Positions 8,163-15,240 of a DNA stretch of 64,000 nucleotides are shown piece by piece; position 1 is the stretch's first letter; the number at the start of each line of letters is the position of its first letter. The translations under genes and the position numbers were made by a program. Origin of the DNA: Dendrophyllia cribrosa (taxonomy: Eukaryota; Cnidaria; Anthozoa; Scleractinia; Dendrophylliidae); the NCBI GenBank assembly GCA_024195265.1, contig JAJLRJ010000006.1, positions 30,288,382 to 30,352,381 on the forward strand, written 5' to 3'. The notes under the pieces were generated by a model, which did no database searches, was not told the DNA's origin, and saw nothing but the letters and a program-made list of their open reading frames with translations.

Positions 8163-8429
8163 ATGCGAGGTGGAAGTTTAACGCGATTTCATTCCAGTGG
8201 AATTCAAGAAGGAGGGCAGTGGTTTGAGAAACTCAAAAGAAACGTGAAAGATCTCGGAAGAGAAGCAATCCGAGGTGCTGTGGAAGGAATTCGAGGAAAA
8301 AAAGGAAAAGATGTTACCATGAAAACATTAAAAAAATCTTTAAAAAGGGGAGTTAAACGTAAAATAGCATCAGTTGCGAAGAACAATCCAAAACAAGCAA
8401 AACGTGCAAGAGATATTTTCGGTGCGTAG
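8163..8429 (+). CDS. Small basic protein, adenovirus core/pX-like style, 88 aa
   Basis: The protein is 88 residues, Gly-rich at the start (MRGGSLTRFHSSGIQEGGQW), followed by an amphipathic Lys/Arg-rich helix (GREAIRGAVEGIRGKKGK) and a basic tail. Small basic proteins just upstream of the capsid gene are typical of adintoviruses and adenoviruses, where they condense DNA or disrupt membranes. The assignment to any one family is inference. It is followed after four bases by the next gene. Confidence 0.6.
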   Translation: MRGGSLTRFHSSGIQEGGQWFEKLKRNVKDLGREAIRGAVEGIRGKKGKDVTMKTLKKSLKRGVKRKIASVAKNNPKQAKRARDIFGA

Positions 8430-8433
8430 AAAA

Positions 8434-8691
8434 ATGCCTTTCACACCAATTAGATCAAGAGTGAGTCGACTTCGTGGAGAAAGAGGAATTGGTCAACGTG
8501 GTGGAATTTTCACTTTCAAAAAGCGACGAGGACCTGTTATTTCACAAAGAGGAGGACGATACAGAAAACGTCGACGAACAGTTCGACAAAGAGGAGGTCG
8601 TTATAAAGATGCAGCCACAATCAAAAGACTTCTTGCTTCCTCCAACTATAAAAGACGTAGTGCCCGATCAAGAATCAGTCGTCGACGATGA
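8434..8691 (+). CDS. Arginine-rich core-type protein, 85 aa
   Basis: The ATG at 8434 gives 85 residues, about one third Arg/Lys, with repeated QRGG and RYRKRRRT/RYKD elements. This is a protamine-like composition that suits DNA packaging inside a capsid, comparable in style to adenovirus pVII or mu. A frame extending further upstream overlaps the preceding gene and was not chosen. The stop overlaps the capsid gene start (ATGA at 8688). Confidence 0.6.
   Translation: MPFTPIRSRVSRLRGERGIGQRGGIFTFKKRRGPVISQRGGRYRKRRRTVRQRGGRYKDAATIKRLLASSNYKRRSARSRISRRR
8647..8654 (+). promoter_or_regulatory. Internal TATA box before the major capsid gene
   Basis: TATAAAAG lies 41 bases before the capsid ATG, inside the coding sequence of the basic protein. 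It is a candidate for a separate late promoter, but chance occurrence in an AT-rich frame cannot be excluded. Confidence 0.4.
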
Positions 8692-10118
8692 GCGGAATGG
8701 AACCCACACCCGCGGATCCTCGATCCGTTGCTACTATTGATAGATCTTTGTCACTTTTTAGGTTACCAAGAACGAATACCAGTTTTTCTGGGTATCGAAT
8801 GGTAACAATCAGTCCAACAACAAATGGAATCACACCTGCGGAATTCATCATTCCAGCCTTGGATGATTTCACGGATTTGAATCGTAGTTACTTTACAATC
8901 AAATTGAGACTGAAAAAATCAGATGATGGTGCGTTATCAGCAGCGGATAATGTCTACATCACCAATAACTTTGCACACACGATTGTGAAACAGATGAGTG
9001 TTCGACTCAATGGAACTCTCATCAGTCCACAAAGTGACACGTATGCTTACAAGGCTTACCTAGAAACGCTTCTAAATTATAACCGAGACGATGGAGAAAC
9101 CATCCTAAGACCCCAGGAATGGATCAATGCTCTTGACCAGCTACCTGTCTTGTCTGATGATACAATTGAAAGTGGTTCAAAATGGAAAAAAAGCTCTGAT
9201 GTCAATGCAATTGGAAGAACAGAATTCACGGCAAACCAGTTTGCAAACATTAAACTTCTCAAAGAACAAACAGAAAAGTTCTATGGAAAGAACGAGATCA
9301 TCATGATGTTCAAACCTTACCAAGACATCTTCCACTGCGGAAAAGCTCTGGTCCCACGTGTGGAGTTGAAAATGAGAATGTACTTCAATAGCCCTGACTT
9401 CTTCATGTGGAGTAATGGAGCAACAGCTCCTAAAAAATTAAAGTTTGACCAAAATGACATTGAAATCAGGTTCCATCTATGCCAGCTAAGATTAAATGCT
9501 GCTATCTATGACAGCATCATGCAAAATATCAGTGTGAGAAGGCAATGGGCTGTGTATCCAACAGTGCGAAGCGAAATTAGAACCTTCAGCTTTGATGGAA
9601 GCAGTAACTACTGGGAAGAAAACAACCTGTTCCAAGGCCGAATTCCAGATCGAATGATCGTGGGAGTTTTGGATGCAAGAGCTTTCAATGGAGAAGCCAA
9701 TTTCTATCCATTTGCTTTCCAAAAAATGGGGATCACACAACTGAAACAGATTGTCAGAGGGGAGGAATACCCTTATGAAACTCTGGAGCTGAACGGAAAA
9801 GATGGAAAGAAAGATTACGCGGGTTATTTCAGATTTTTACAAGCCAGTGGAGCTCTACAAAAGCAGCAAGCAGGAATGATAACAGATAAAGAGTGGGGGC
9901 ATCTAAAACATCAGACACTTTTCATGTTCGACAATGTAGCGAGCGGGAAGGCTGACAGTGCACAATTGAACCCAAAACAAGCTGGAGATTTGCAGCTAAA
10001 GATTTGGTTTGATCAACCACCAGGAAAAGCTATCACCATTCTCTTGTTTGGTGAATTTGAAGACGTGCTGAACATTGATCCAAACGGTTCTGTGATTTAC
10101 AACATCTACGAGCGTTAA
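8688..10118 (+). CDS. Major capsid protein (double jelly-roll type)
   Basis: The protein is 476 residues. Its N-terminal third (ISPTTNGITPAEFIIPA, DLNRSYFTIKLRL, then VKQMSVRLNGTLISPQSDTYAYKAYLETLL) is the pattern of the proteins annotated as F54H12.2-like in invertebrate genomes, which I take to be Polinton-type capsid proteins. A WAVYPTVRSEIRTFSF segment and a C-terminal KIWFDQPPGKAITILLFGEFE strand pair follow. It would form the icosahedral shell. It is shorter than the 600-700 residues usual for classical Polinton hexon-like proteins. It sits directly between the basic core-type gene and the protease, the usual morphogenesis order. Confidence 0.8.
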   Translation: MSGMEPTPADPRSVATIDRSLSLFRLPRTNTSFSGYRMVTISPTTNGITPAEFIIPALDDFTDLNRSYFTIKLRLKKSDDGALSAADNVYITNNFAHTIVKQMSVRLNGTLISPQSDTYAYKAYLETLLNYNRDDGETILRPQEWINALDQLPVLSDDTIESGSKWKKSSDVNAIGRTEFTANQFANIKLLKEQTEKFYGKNEIIMMFKPYQDIFHCGKALVPRVELKMRMYFNSPDFFMWSNGATAPKKLKFDQNDIEIRFHLCQLRLNAAIYDSIMQNISVRRQWAVYPTVRSEIRTFSFDGSSNYWEENNLFQGRIPDRMIVGVLDARAFNGEANFYPFAFQKMGITQLKQIVRGEEYPYETLELNGKDGKKDYAGYFRFLQASGALQKQQAGMITDKEWGHLKHQTLFMFDNVASGKADSAQLNPKQAGDLQLKIWFDQPPGKAITILLFGEFEDVLNIDPNGSVIYNIYER

Positions 10119-10135
10119 TCAATAAGCAAGCATTA

Positions 10136-10558
10136 ATGGAATCAATTGCTTTGTCAACATCTCAATTGAATCATTTGAGTAAAGAGGATCCTCACCTCAA
10201 AGAAATTTTTTATGGAACCTGCGCTTCGAATGAATTACCAAAACATCCCAAAAAAAAGGTACCTCAAGCCTACATCGTGAACACGGACCCTCTTGGAAAA
10301 CCAGGTTCTCATTGGTTGGCGATATGGACTTATGAGAATGTGTGTGAAATCATGGACAGTTTTGCTTTACCACTTGAACATTATGGAGCAATTCCTTTAG
10401 AAGCGTGGTTGAATAAACATTGGAAATATTTAATCTCAAATGGAAAATCCCTGCAAGCCATTCCAAGCCAGAGTTGTGGGCATTATTGTTTAATTTACTT
10501 AAAAGAAAAAGCTCGAGGTCATTCTTTGCAAGACTTTTTGAACATGTTCTCTACATGA
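10136..10558 (+). CDS. Adenain-like maturation cysteine protease
   Basis: The protein is 140 residues with the catalytic order of the C5/Ulp1 clan: H59 in GSHWLAIW, D74 in EIMDSF, Q112 in the oxyanion position and C114 in SQSCGHYCLIY. In adenoviruses this enzyme cuts capsid and core precursors during maturation; the small basic proteins of this element are plausible substrates. The length is somewhat below the adenovirus enzyme, normal for Polintons. It follows the capsid gene by 17 bases. Confidence 0.9.
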   Translation: MESIALSTSQLNHLSKEDPHLKEIFYGTCASNELPKHPKKKVPQAYIVNTDPLGKPGSHWLAIWTYENVCEIMDSFALPLEHYGAIPLEAWLNKHWKYLISNGKSLQAIPSQSCGHYCLIYLKEKARGHSLQDFLNMFST

Positions 10559-10711
10559 TTATGTTGCCAATGACCATAAAGTGGGCGAAATGTTAAAAAA
10601 ATTAATTAAGAAACAACCTATTAAAAAGAATGGAGATCAAGGTTGTTTGTAAACTGAGTTGATTATCAATAAAAAGAGTGCACTCTACTTATTACTGTGT
10701 CATTTGTCATA
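10559..10711. promoter_or_regulatory. Intergenic gap with AATAAA and a GAGTGCACTC palindrome
   Basis: This 153-base gap is one of the few inside the rightward cluster. It holds an AATAAA (within ATCAATAAAAAG near 10670) followed by the perfect palindrome GAGTGCACTC. It may end the capsid/protease transcript and start the ATPase one. No clear TATA box is seen. Confidence 0.35.
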
Positions 10712-11380
10712 ATGAAATATGGGAAAGCATTTCGATTTCATTCCCCTTCTTCCATACTTGTGGTGGGTCCTTCAGGGTGTGGAAAAACTGTATTCACGAA
10801 AACATTGATGCTGAACAATTTGAAACTTTTCGAATCTCCTCCCAAGAAAATTCATTACTGTTATGGAGCATGGCAAAATGAATTTGAAGAAATGCGCAAA
10901 AAGGGAATTTCTTTTCACGAAGGAATTCCTGATACAGAAGATCTTCCAAAATGGTTCCCGCACGGAGGATTATTGGTCATGGATGATCTCATGGATGAAG
11001 GAAGTGGAGACAAACGTGTTTTAGACTTGTTTACGAAACATTCTCATCATCAAAATATCACTGTTATTTACATGTGTCAAGACATGTTTCCTGCAGGAAA
11101 GTATGCAAAAAGCATTTCAAGAAACGCACATTATGTGGTAGCATTTAAAAATCCTCGAGATCAATTGGGGGTACGAAACTTATTCTTACAATCGTTCCCA
11201 TCTTTTTGGAAAGATGCTTTGGGATCATTTCAAAAAGCAACAGATAGACCCTACGGCTACTTGGTGATTGACCTCCACCCTTCCTCTTCTGACGAGACAA
11301 GACTGCTGTCAAATATTTTAAATGAAGAGGAATTACAATCTGCTACCAGCAAAAAGATATATAAATCATCAAAAAAATAA
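10712..11380 (+). CDS. Genome-packaging ATPase (FtsK/HerA, A32-like)
   Basis: The ATG at 10712 gives 222 residues. Walker A is GPSGCGKT at 19-26 and Walker B is LLVMDD, with the acidic pair at D91-D92. A conserved polar segment (YMCQDMFPAGKYAKSISRNAHY) in the sensor region follows. This is the ATPase that pumps DNA into capsids in PRD1/adenovirus-lineage viruses and in Polintons. A GTG in frame further upstream was not used because animal genes need ATG. The stop is inside an AATAAA at 11376. Confidence 0.88.
   Translation: MKYGKAFRFHSPSSILVVGPSGCGKTVFTKTLMLNNLKLFESPPKKIHYCYGAWQNEFEEMRKKGISFHEGIPDTEDLPKWFPHGGLLVMDDLMDEGSGDKRVLDLFTKHSHHQNITVIYMCQDMFPAGKYAKSISRNAHYVVAFKNPRDQLGVRNLFLQSFPSFWKDALGSFQKATDRPYGYLVIDLHPSSSDETRLLSNILNEEELQSATSKKIYKSSKK
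11358..11365 (+). promoter_or_regulatory. TATA box before the 11398 gene
   Basis: TATATAAA ends 33 bases before the ATG at 11398, good core-promoter spacing. It lies in the last codons of the ATPase gene. Confidence 0.45.
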
Positions 11381-11397
11381 AATATCAACTTTCAATC

Positions 11398-12309
11398 ATG
11401 AACCCTGCAGGAGTAGGACAATCAGAAAGAAGCTATATTGATCAACTAGTTGGATCGCCTTTGATCACTCGTCATGACCCCGGTTCACCCACTCTTGCTG
11501 ATCTAGGATTAGATGAGGCAGCTCTAAATACTCTCCCATTCGATTTGGATTTTGGATTCTCCCCTCCTAGAGCAAGCACTCCTGCAGAAGAAGAAGAAGT
11601 GACTCCTCCAAGACTAAGCACACCTGCGGGTGTAGGAGAAAGTGAATCTTCTTTCTCATCTGGTTTTTCAGATTCACCTGCAACAGTAAGGCAACGAGCT
11701 GCACCTCCCATTCCCCCAACAGTTGCATCACCTACACCCGCTCCAGTTTCTGCTGGGGTTGGAAGTGGTGGAAGAGAAGAAGAAGAAGCAGCAGCAAGAT
11801 TAAGACGTCAAATGGCATTAGGAAAAAGACCTGCTGTGCGCGGACGACCTTCCACTTCACGTGGACGACCTTCCACTTCACGCGGAAGAACAGTAACGAC
11901 TACTCAAACCAGACGATTGCCGAGTGGAAAAAGAATGCCTGGAAGTTTACCTTCAAATCGACCGCGAAGACCGCTAGTTCCACCACCAGGGTTAGTTTCA
12001 GGAAGAATTAATCCTCCCCCTCCAAGCGGAAGAGGAAGAGGAAGAGGAAGGGGTGCACCAATTCCAAGAGATATCGCTGATTTTGGTGATCCCGATGACG
12101 ATCCGGATGATGACGATGACGACGACGACGACGATGATGACAACGGAGATGACTTGCAACAACGATTAGAAATGTTACTAAATGATCAATTGCAAGTTGC
12201 AAACGGTCGACGAATAGCTGGAATAACAACAACCAATACAGTCACAACTACGTATAAAGACGGACGACGTCCAACAGTAAGACGTAATTCCAGCCGAATC
12301 TCAAATTAA
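11398..12309 (+). CDS. Disordered Pro/Ser/Arg-rich protein with poly-Asp run, 303 aa
   Basis: The protein is 303 residues of low complexity. A Pro/Ser/Glu-rich first half has repeats of the type TPAGVGESE. It is followed by an exact duplication of RGRPSTS (about residues 148-161), a basic Gly/Arg stretch (SGRGRGRGRG), an acidic run with more than ten consecutive Asp residues near residue 240, and a short C-terminal part that looks folded. The alternation of strongly basic and acidic blocks suggests a scaffold or nucleic-acid-binding virion protein; this is inference. No homologue is recognised. Confidence 0.6.
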   Translation: MNPAGVGQSERSYIDQLVGSPLITRHDPGSPTLADLGLDEAALNTLPFDLDFGFSPPRASTPAEEEEVTPPRLSTPAGVGESESSFSSGFSDSPATVRQRAAPPIPPTVASPTPAPVSAGVGSGGREEEEAAARLRRQMALGKRPAVRGRPSTSRGRPSTSRGRTVTTTQTRRLPSGKRMPGSLPSNRPRRPLVPPPGLVSGRINPPPPSGRGRGRGRGAPIPRDIADFGDPDDDPDDDDDDDDDDDDNGDDLQQRLEMLLNDQLQVANGRRIAGITTTNTVTTTYKDGRRPTVRRNSSRISN

Positions 12310-12312
12310 AAA

Positions 12313-12996
12313 ATGACTTCAATTTCAATTCTTAATGGAACCGCTTCAAGCCCTGAACTAGATCGAAATGTATTGCAGAGATTGGATTCTTTGTTTGCAT
12401 TCTACCATAAACAATGGTGGTGTCACAGACAAATGTTTTACCACTACAAAAGATGTACGACAATTTTGAATGGAATAGCACTCCTCATCATTGCAATTGG
12501 AATGGTTTTAGGTCCAATCTTGAAGAACAGTATAATTGCAACTGGAATAACTGCAGTGGGAGTGGTTGTAAAAGGATGGAACGATTTCAAAAGATTTTCT
12601 TTCAAGGTGGATATGTGCCGATTTGCCTATACGTCTTACGCAAAAACAATATCAGAATTGAGAACGTACGTAAGAGGGATGCCGATGGATGAATTCACTT
12701 CCTTTTTGGCCAAACTTCAAACCACGGATGACATTATCACAGATTTTACACCCCCTATTCCTGATCGATTTATCAAACAATATCAAAGATTGAATTGGTA
12801 TGACTCTGTTATAAAAAGAACTGAATCTTTTATTCATCATGTAAAATGCCAAAATTCAGGAAGAGAAGAAGCGGACGTTCAAGGAGCCGAAAACGAACTC
12901 AAGGAGGTGGGCTCATCTGGCCATGGATGCAATGGTCTTTATGGCCAGCCTCAAAAGAAAGATGGTCAACATCAAAACAAAGTGGAGGTTACTTAG
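12313..12996 (+). CDS. Two-helix membrane protein resembling the SLATT domain
   Basis: The protein is 227 residues. An N-terminal helix (about 17-48, rich in aromatic and His residues) leads to two predicted membrane segments at about 51-70 and 73-88, a short GWNDFKRF turn, and long helices to about residue 175. A helix, two close membrane spans and a helical cytoplasmic bundle make up the architecture of SLATT effectors, which pair with SLOG or SMODS nucleotide sensors in bacterial conflict systems. Assignment is by architecture and general sequence style only; it could instead be a virion membrane or ion-channel protein. The last 50 codons overlap the next gene in another frame. Confidence 0.55.
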   Translation: MTSISILNGTASSPELDRNVLQRLDSLFAFYHKQWWCHRQMFYHYKRCTTILNGIALLIIAIGMVLGPILKNSIIATGITAVGVVVKGWNDFKRFSFKVDMCRFAYTSYAKTISELRTYVRGMPMDEFTSFLAKLQTTDDIITDFTPPIPDRFIKQYQRLNWYDSVIKRTESFIHHVKCQNSGREEADVQGAENELKEVGSSGHGCNGLYGQPQKKDGQHQNKVEVT

Positions 12997-13172
12997 GAAT
13001 TCCTCCTCAACTGAATAACTTGAGAAAAAACATGAAAGGTGGTTTTCTAGGAACATTTCTCACTGCTGCAAGTTTGGGATTTGAAGTGGGACGAAGTAAA
13101 CAATATAAAAGAATGGGTGCCAAAGGAGTAACAGGTCATTACAGTGGTCATTACAAACCATGGGAAGTGTAA
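12846..13172 (+). CDS. Small basic Gly-rich protein, 108 aa
   Basis: The ATG at 12846 begins a 108-residue frame with an Arg/Ser-rich start (MPKFRKRRSGRSRSRKR), a Trp-rich segment (IWPWMQWSLWP) and a Gly/Ala-rich hydrophobic part (MKGGFLGTFLTAASLG). The first 151 bases overlap the preceding ORF. A basic head with an amphipathic tail is common for membrane-active or DNA-binding minor virion proteins of adenovirus-like agents. Confidence 0.5.
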   Translation: MPKFRKRRSGRSRSRKRTQGGGLIWPWMQWSLWPASKERWSTSKQSGGYLGIPPQLNNLRKNMKGGFLGTFLTAASLGFEVGRSKQYKRMGAKGVTGHYSGHYKPWEV

Positions 13173-13483
13173 GAAGAAGAAGGAGAAGAGTAATTCGACG
13201 GAAGAAAAGAGGAATGCGAGGTGAAGGGTTTTTTTCCCTTATTGGAAAAGTCATTCCCCTCGTTGCTAGAATTGCAAAATCTTCAGCTCCAGCCATTTCA
13301 AAAGCAGCTCTCAAAATTGGAGTGAAAAAAGCGGTCAAAGCTGGTTTATCAGCAGCCAAGAAAGCAGCTCCTAAACTTGGAAAAAAAGCCATTTTAGGAG
13401 CTGTTAGCGGGGCTGCAGGATTTGGTATAAAAAAAGGGATGGAATTGACAAATAGACGAAAACCACGTCGACGTCAACGATGA
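13160..13483 (+). CDS. Basic protein with amphipathic Ala/Lys helices, pX/pVI-like style
   Basis: The protein is 107 residues. It begins MGSVRRRRRRVIRRKKR and continues with a hydrophobic and amphipathic stretch (FFSLIGKVIPLVARIAKSSA) and Ala/Lys-rich helices (KAALKIGVKKAVKAGLSAAK). It ends in an Arg-rich tail. This resembles membrane-lytic or core proteins of adenoviruses and adintoviruses. It overlaps the previous gene by 13 bases and the next by an ATGA. Confidence 0.6.
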   Translation: MGSVRRRRRRVIRRKKRGMRGEGFFSLIGKVIPLVARIAKSSAPAISKAALKIGVKKAVKAGLSAAKKAAPKLGKKAILGAVSGAAGFGIKKGMELTNRRKPRRRQR

Positions 13484-13803
13484 AACGAATTCAACGACAT
13501 CTTCCCTTTCTTCGCTCTATTTTGAAAGAAAACAATCGATACAAGCGAGAAGAACAATTAATTCATGCCAATAAGGATCAAGTCAATGCCTTGAGTAAAA
13601 TGGTATTAAATCTTCTAAAAAAAAATGTGGCTGTTCCACCTTCAACGATGACTCAACTCAAACCCTATAAAAGTAAACTGAGAGAATTGGCAAAGCGGAA
13701 AAATTCTGCAAAGAAACGTCGAAAGATATTACTTTCTCAAAAAGGAAGTGGTTTTTGGAAAGGATTGAATTCAGTTTGTCAATGTCTTCTTCAAAGAGAT
13801 TAG
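13480..13803 (+). CDS. Conserved small basic Polinton protein, 107 aa
   Basis: The protein is 107 residues. Its order of HLPFLRSIL near the start, ALSKMVLNLLKKN in the middle, KLRELAKRKNSAKKRRKIL and a final QKGSGF is a pattern I associate with small proteins of invertebrate Polinton-like elements. It is helical and basic, function unknown. The ATG overlaps the previous stop as ATGA. Confidence 0.6.
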   Translation: MKRIQRHLPFLRSILKENNRYKREEQLIHANKDQVNALSKMVLNLLKKNVAVPPSTMTQLKPYKSKLRELAKRKNSAKKRRKILLSQKGSGFWKGLNSVCQCLLQRD

Positions 13804-14102
13804 AGGGATTTAAAAACATGATGAAACAGATGACACTTCTTCTGCAAGAAGCCAACAAGAAATACAATGAATTACATGAAAAGCATGAAGATATGAAAAA
13901 ATTTTGGGAAAACACCTACAATAGTCTCTACGAAGATTACCTGAACTTGCAAGAAAGTTTACTATGTCAAGTTTGTAAAGATCATATAAAGCAAACGGAA
14001 GAAGGAATGACAATTGTACTGTGTGATTCTTGCACCAAAATAACAACTGGGAACGGAAAAGCAGCTGTGCACAATCATTTTGATACCTTGAAACATGGAT
14101 GA
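13782..14102 (+). CDS. Coiled-coil zinc-ribbon protein, 106 aa
   Basis: The ATG at 13782 gives 106 residues. Residues 10-60 form a charged coiled coil. A four-cysteine site follows, C62-x2-C65 and C81-x2-C84, a treble-clef or RING-remnant type spacing. The overlap with the preceding gene is 22 bases and with the next 8 bases. It may be a regulatory or assembly factor; no family is assigned. Confidence 0.55.
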   Translation: MSSSKRLEGFKNMMKQMTLLLQEANKKYNELHEKHEDMKKFWENTYNSLYEDYLNLQESLLCQVCKDHIKQTEEGMTIVLCDSCTKITTGNGKAAVHNHFDTLKHG

Positions 14103-14535
14103 AGTTTTGATGATACCAAAACAAGAATTCAATCAATTGATGCAATTCTATAAAGGACAGCTTATGGAAAATCCAATATTAGAAAAAGCAGCGCAGTTGT
14201 CTGTTCAACAACATCAATTGTTAACTGACCCATTCACTCCTCTGCCTTTAATCCGCGCTCAAGTGAAGCCAATTGGACGTGAACTTCGAAATCTACAAAA
14301 TCAATTACAGCAACAACCTCTTACAGGAGAAGACATAACAGCATCAATCCCCTTACCGACGAAACAACCTCCCTCAACGACGGAACAACCCCCCTCAAAA
14401 ACAAAAAGAGCCCGGAAATCAATTGTTGAACGTCTACGACCTTTACCAGGATGGGAAGATTGGGCAGAAGGAAGACCCAAAAAAAGAGTACGAAAACAAG
14501 TAGGTGGGCGAATGGTCAAAAAAAGAAAAAAGTAA
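14095..14535 (+). CDS. Helical then basic protein, 146 aa
   Basis: The protein is 146 residues. The first half is helical and Gln/Leu-rich (residues 1-85), then a Pro/Thr linker with two similar TxQPPS elements, then a basic C-terminus (RPKKRVRKQVGGRMVKKRKK) that could bind DNA or be a nuclear signal. Its last 85 bases overlap the phospholipase-like gene. No homologue is recognised. Confidence 0.5.
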   Translation: MDEVLMIPKQEFNQLMQFYKGQLMENPILEKAAQLSVQQHQLLTDPFTPLPLIRAQVKPIGRELRNLQNQLQQQPLTGEDITASIPLPTKQPPSTTEQPPSKTKRARKSIVERLRPLPGWEDWAEGRPKKRVRKQVGGRMVKKRKK

Positions 14536-14852
14536 AGCAGCGTGGATGGGGAATTGATATTCAAAAAGCAATCACCAAACTTCCATTTGAATTCCATATT
14601 CCCGGTTATCAATATGCAGGACTTGGTACAAAGTTACAAAAAAGATTGAAACGTGGGGATCCAGGTATCAATCGACTGGATCGAATTGCCAAACAGCATG
14701 ACATTGATTACAGCAAAGCAAAGACATTAGAAGACAAATGGAGTGCAGATTCAAAAATGATCAAAGCCATTGATCGATTGCCTGGGAAAAAAACTTTTAC
14801 AGAAAAAGCAGTAAAAAAAATAATTCAAATCAAGAAACGATTGAAGTTGTAA
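14451..14852 (+). CDS. Phospholipase A2-like protein (parvovirus VP1u/adintovirus type)
   Basis: The protein is 133 residues. After a basic N-terminus (KKKKVKQRGWG) it has a glycine loop YAGLGTKL at 55-62 matching the calcium-binding loop of secreted and viral PLA2. A GDPGINRLDRIAKQHDIDY segment follows, with the catalytic pair H83-D84 and Y87, and then D100. This HDxxY motif is used by parvovirus VP1 unique regions and some adintoviruses to breach endosomal membranes. The loop has Leu where the canonical motif has Pro. It is the last gene of the rightward cluster. Confidence 0.8.
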   Translation: MGRLGRRKTQKKSTKTSRWANGQKKKKVKQRGWGIDIQKAITKLPFEFHIPGYQYAGLGTKLQKRLKRGDPGINRLDRIAKQHDIDYSKAKTLEDKWSADSKMIKAIDRLPGKKTFTEKAVKKIIQIKKRLKL

Positions 14853-15240
14853 ACAATCTTTTATTCATTGCTCAATTTTTTACATTGTGAAAAAACAATT
14901 GTAACACTTTTAAAAGAGCAAAAAAAAAATTACATTGTGAAAAAACAATTGTAACAGTTTGAAATAAAAGTTTAAGATTCATCGTTGAAAAGAGCGAGCA
15001 TGATTATCATTATGGTTGATGGGGAACAGTTAAAACAAAACATGTTCCTCACAATCTTTCCGCAACAGCTTCTTCTTGCATGTCCAGTCATTTAATACGA
15101 ATCCCCTTCCAATACACCCCGTCATCTCATCAATTTTCCGAAACGGAAAATCGGAAACCGGAAGATAATCACGAAAAAACTTGAATTCTTCAAAATTCTT
15201 CAAAAGCATACACTGAAAAAAGTAATGGAAAAATCTTCAA
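14853..15240. other. Non-coding gap between the rightward cluster and the RING gene
   Basis: No credible ORF is seen. The gap holds two 27-bp hairpin repeats (14880-14956), an AATAAA at 14963 for the rightward transcripts, and AT-rich sequence. It separates convergent transcription units. Confidence 0.6.
14880..14956. repeat. Two identical 27-bp hairpin-forming repeats, 50-bp spacing
   Basis: TTACATTGTGAAAAAACAAT plus TGTAACA occurs at 14880-14906 and again at 14930-14956. Each copy is an imperfect inverted repeat (TTACATTG against CAATTGTAA around an A-run). They lie between convergent gene sets, so they may act in 3'-end formation, or as a binding site. Confidence 0.75.

Noticed and set aside
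10678..10881. Alternative plus frame overlapping the ATPase start
   Set aside because: No motif; the ATPase frame carries Walker A in the same place.
11904..12143. Poly-Ser minus-strand frame
   Set aside because: It is the antisense of the Asp/Gly-rich coding stretch.
13755..13781. Longer start for the coiled-coil zinc-ribbon gene
   Set aside because: It uses a TTG codon; the ATG at 13782 is preferred.
14880..14956. Possible CRISPR-like repeats
   Set aside because: Only two copies with a 23-base A-rich spacer, eukaryotic context; better explained as hairpin repeats.
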